Below are positions 61,723-64,000 of a DNA stretch of 64,000 nt, one piece after another. The stretch spans positions 237,859 through 301,858 of the forward strand of contig NZ_LODL01000019.1 of NCBI RefSeq assembly GCF_001551835.1. Direction: 5' to 3'. The stretch's first letter is position 1. Every line of letters begins with the position of its first letter. Below the pieces are notes generated by a model, which was not told the DNA's origin, ran no database searches, and saw nothing but the letters and a program-made list of their open reading frames with translations. This stretch comes from Dechloromonas denitrificans (lineage in GTDB: Bacteria; Pseudomonadota; Gammaproteobacteria; Burkholderiales; Rhodocyclaceae). Made by a program: the position numbers and the translations under genes.

Positions 61723-62349
61723 TCAATGGCCAGTGAAAAAGGCCGAACGGCGCAAGGATTCGAGCGAGCCGCGAATCTCTTCAACAATGCCATCGAACTC
61801 GCCGGACACCTGCGACAGCGACGGGGCAAAACTCTGCCCGTAGGCCGCCTCGATCTTGGCCGACTTGGCCAAGACGCCGCCCAGTTCGACCATCTGGAAA
61901 GCATCTTCGAGCGCCCGCTTCAGTTGGCCGCGCAAGCGGGCCAGCTTTTGCCGATGCTCATCATTCTCATCCTCGCGCCGCTGCAGCACGGCAATTGCCG
62001 CCGACTTCGGCGCCAGTTCGGCCGCCTCGCGCAGCAAGCGGGTAAAGCGGATGTCCTGCAGCACGATGGAGACCTCGTTGACGCAGCCATGGATCAGGCC
62101 GGTCAGCGCCTCCATGCAGGTCCGCAGATCCTGCGAGAAAACGCGCAACTCGTTGGACAGCACGCCAAAGCCGCGGGCCGCCGTGCCGGCCCGCTTGGCC
62201 AGAAAAATGGCGTTGAGCGCCATGATGTTGATCTTGAAGGAGACCCCGACCACGCGCTTGATTTCTTCATTGATGCGCACGATACGCAACAGATCGTCAC
62301 CAGCCGGCGGCTGCCGGGCTGGGCTCATCGTCAGGGCATTCATCATCAT
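61723..62349 (-). CDS. short chemoreceptor-like signalling protein (degenerate MCP hairpin)
   Basis: A 208-residue protein without membrane segment or sensor domain. The block IVRINEEIKRVVGVSFKIN followed by IMALNAIFLAKRAG and ARGFGVLSNELRVFS is clearly related to the MCP tip [21 protein letters not shown] / [12 protein letters not shown], but the EAAR Glu is lost (LAKRAG), so contact with CheA/CheW may be altered. It probably forms a complex with the adjacent oxygen-binding di-iron protein, giving an oxygen-sensing module. It lies upstream of that gene on the same strand. Confidence 0.7.
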   Translation of the reverse strand: MMMNALTMSPARQPPAGDDLLRIVRINEEIKRVVGVSFKINIMALNAIFLAKRAGTAARGFGVLSNELRVFSQDLRTCMEALTGLIHGCVNEVSIVLQDIRFTRLLREAAELAPKSAAIAVLQRREDENDEHRQKLARLRGQLKRALEDAFQMVELGGVLAKSAKIEAAYGQSFAPSLSQVSGEFDGIVEEIRGSLESLRRSAFFTGH

Positions 62350-62440
62350 CCAGGCACCGTGGAACTTTCCAGTCAGCGGCTAATGTATCAATTCAAGCCG
62401 GGGCCGGATAGCCCGACGGTGCTTGGCGGCAGGCGGTGCG

Positions 62441-64000
62441 CTATTTTTCCAGGACGTAGGTGCCGGGCGCGTCGGCCAGCGCCGGGAACTTGCGATTGGC
62501 CGCCGGATAGGCTTCGACCAGATCGCCGGTCCGTTCGCCCAGCCAGTTCGTCCAGTCGTCCCACCAAGTGCCCGGCTTCTTCTCAGCGCGGTCCAGCCAA
62601 TGCTCCCAGTGCTCGTTGCGTTCAGGCTCGGCGATCCAGTAGGCACGCTTCGGTGGATTGGCCGGCGGGTTGACGATACCGAGGATATGGCCCGAGGAGG
62701 ACAGCACGAAACGCACGGAGGCCGCGACATTGACGTACTTGCGAATGCGGTAGCACTGCTTCCAGGGCGCGATGTGGTCATCCTCGGCCGTCACTGCATA
62801 GAGCGGCTGCGTGATGCGGTCGAGGTCAATCGACTCGCCGGCGATTTCCAGCTTGTCGCGCTTGATCAGGTTGTTGTGCAGGTACATTTCGCGCAGGTAA
62901 TAGGAATGCATGGCCTGCGGCATGCGCGTCGTATCCATGTTCCAGAACAGCACGTCGAACGGCGGCAGACTTTCGCCGAGCAGGTAGCTGCTCACCCAGT
63001 AATGCCAGATCAGGCTGTTCGAACGCAGCAGGCGGAAGGAGGTGGCCATTTCACCGCCGTCGAGATAGCCCTTCTTGGCCATCGACTCTTCCAGCGCGCC
63101 GACACAGGCTTCGTCGATGAAGACATCGATGTCGCCCGGATGCGAAAAATCGGTCAGCGTCGTGAACAGCGTCCAGTGCGCCACCGGTACCTGGTCGGCG
63201 CCATAGCGCTTGTTGGCCCAGGCCATGTAGGTGCTGACCAGCGTACCGCCGATGCAGTAGCCGACCAGATGCACCTGCGGCACCTTGCAGAACTCGCAGG
63301 CGACGCGGACGACTTCATCGACCCCTTCGAGCAGGTAGTCGTCGAGGCGGATATTGGAGAGATCCTCGCCCGGGTTCTTCCAGCTGGTGATGAAAACCGA
63401 GAAGCCCTTGTCGGTCAGGTGCTTGACCATGCTCTTCTTGGCCGTCAGGTCGAGGATGTAGAACTTGTTGATCCACGGCGTCGTGATGACGATGGGCGTC
63501 GCTCGCACCTTGTCGGTGGTCGGCGCGTAGTGGATCAGTTCGACCAGGCGATTGCGGAAGACCACCTTGCCCGGCGTCGTCGCCAGATCCTTGCCGACGG
63601 TGAAGGCATCCGGCTCGACCATCAGGATGTTCTTGGCCTTGGCATCGCGTTGCAGGTTTTCCCAGCCCTGGCGCAGGCTTTCGCCGTTAGTCTCGACGAA
63701 GCGCCGCATGGCGACCGGGTTGAGCCAGAAGTAATTGGTCGGCGCCACCATGTTCAGCCATTCGCGCAGCCAGAAGGCGGCACGCCGGCGTTCCTTGTCG
63801 GACAGCCCAGGCGTTTCGAAATACATGTCCTGCAGGCGGTGGGTAAAGGCCAGGTACCATTCCTTGATGATGTCCCACGAGGCCGAGTCGGTCCACACCG
63901 GGGCGGCAAAACGGGAATCGTCGGCATTCGGCTTGATCACGTCGTCCGACGGAATGCCGATCGCCCGCCGCATGACATGCGACTGGAGCGCAAAAAGATC
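62441..64000 (-). CDS. phaC: class I poly(3-hydroxyalkanoate) synthase PhaC (partial, 5' end off window)
   Basis: At least 519 residues of an alpha/beta-hydrolase-fold PHA synthase. It shows the lipase-like box GYCIGGT with the nucleophilic Cys, the Asp in AEDDHIAPW and the His in SSSGHILGIVNPP. It polymerises (R)-3-hydroxyacyl-CoA. Frame stays open to the right edge of the window, so the N-terminal start is not seen. The family length of about 560-600 suggests 40-80 residues are missing. It ends with LADAPGTYVLEK, common in class I enzymes. Confidence 0.95.
   Translation of the reverse strand, partial: DLFALQSHVMRRAIGIPSDDVIKPNADDSRFAAPVWTDSASWDIIKEWYLAFTHRLQDMYFETPGLSDKERRRAAFWLREWLNMVAPTNYFWLNPVAMRRFVETNGESLRQGWENLQRDAKAKNILMVEPDAFTVGKDLATTPGKVVFRNRLVELIHYAPTTDKVRATPIVITTPWINKFYILDLTAKKSMVKHLTDKGFSVFITSWKNPGEDLSNIRLDDYLLEGVDEVVRVACEFCKVPQVHLVGYCIGGTLVSTYMAWANKRYGADQVPVAHWTLFTTLTDFSHPGDIDVFIDEACVGALEESMAKKGYLDGGEMATSFRLLRSNSLIWHYWVSSYLLGESLPPFDVLFWNMDTTRMPQAMHSYYLREMYLHNNLIKRDKLEIAGESIDLDRITQPLYAVTAEDDHIAPWKQCYRIRKYVNVAASVRFVLSSSGHILGIVNPPANPPKRAYWIAEPERNEHWEHWLDRAEKKPGTWWDDWTNWLGERTGDLVEAYPAANRKFPALADAPGTYVLEK

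Overview
The window looks like chromosomal DNA of a high-GC betaproteobacterium, most likely from the Rhodocyclales (a Dechloromonas/Azonexus-like relative). The evidence is the gene content: PQQ alcohol dehydrogenases with c-550 cytochromes, a class I PHA synthase, DbpA, ChrA, a chemotaxis operon, hemerythrin and FNR-type sites. The taxon is an inference from gene content and style. No rRNA or marker gene is present to confirm it.

Layout. (1) 1-9510: a type VI secretion cargo island. It holds the tail of a VgrG, then a DUF4123 adaptor / DUF3304 lipoprotein / Tle1-type phospholipase module, a detached VgrG C-terminus, a second diverged copy of that module, and a decapitated Tle4-like effector followed by an intact Tli4-like immunity gene. 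The cargo genes look visibly more AT-rich than the flanks. The first adaptor ends in an 8-bp tandem repeat whose copy number sets the reading frame. (2) 9658-12193: YgjP-like metallopeptidase, DbpA and a conserved hypothetical. (3) 12815-22670: a chemotaxis operon (cheY, MCP, STAS, cheA, MCP, cheD, cheR, cheD, cheB, HDOD) behind a perfect FNR-type box. CheA carries an inserted GspE-N/MshEN-like double motif. (4) 22857-29118: miscellaneous genes, namely a permuted NlpC/P60-like protein, a CREST-family membrane hydrolase, an ALDH7-type dehydrogenase, a DUF3553 protein and ChrA.

(5) 29205-58445 is mostly a periplasmic alcohol-oxidation region. Two PQQ alcohol dehydrogenases are present. One has the extra Asp typical of lanthanide enzymes (37394-39175). 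The other has Ser at that place, as in calcium enzymes (40566-42434). Around them lie two histidine kinase/response regulator pairs, two PedF-like c-550 cytochromes, quinoprotein-associated SoxYZ-like and metallohydrolase proteins, TonB and a TonB-dependent receptor, a double-Cache periplasmic protein, an acetaldehyde dehydrogenase with DUF779 and a c-type cytochrome, an XoxJ/MxaJ-like binding protein, a beta-propeller and a cytochrome b561. At 56460 lies an AcoR-like sigma-54 activator. Five sequences with exact -24/-12 GG-N10-GC geometry precede the SoxYZ-TonB operon, the lanthanide-type dehydrogenase, the aldehyde dehydrogenase, the PedF operon and the activator itself. This suggests one sigma-54 regulon, with the calcium-type enzyme apparently left out and governed instead by its divergent two-component system. 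Unrelated genes are interspersed: an orphan ParB, tRNA-Val and tRNA-Leu, and PRC-barrel/CsbD/cupin stress-type genes.

(6) 58491-62349: an oxygen/NO-flavoured cluster on the minus strand (SirB2, a CcoN/NnrS-like membrane protein, DUF2249, hemerythrin, an oxygen-binding di-iron protein and a degenerate chemoreceptor-like protein). (7) A class I PHA synthase (phaC) runs off the right edge.

A roughly 35-bp sequence with core GCGGTCGAC followed by an A-rich tail occurs in about eight copies through the window, in genes and between them. I do not recognise it.
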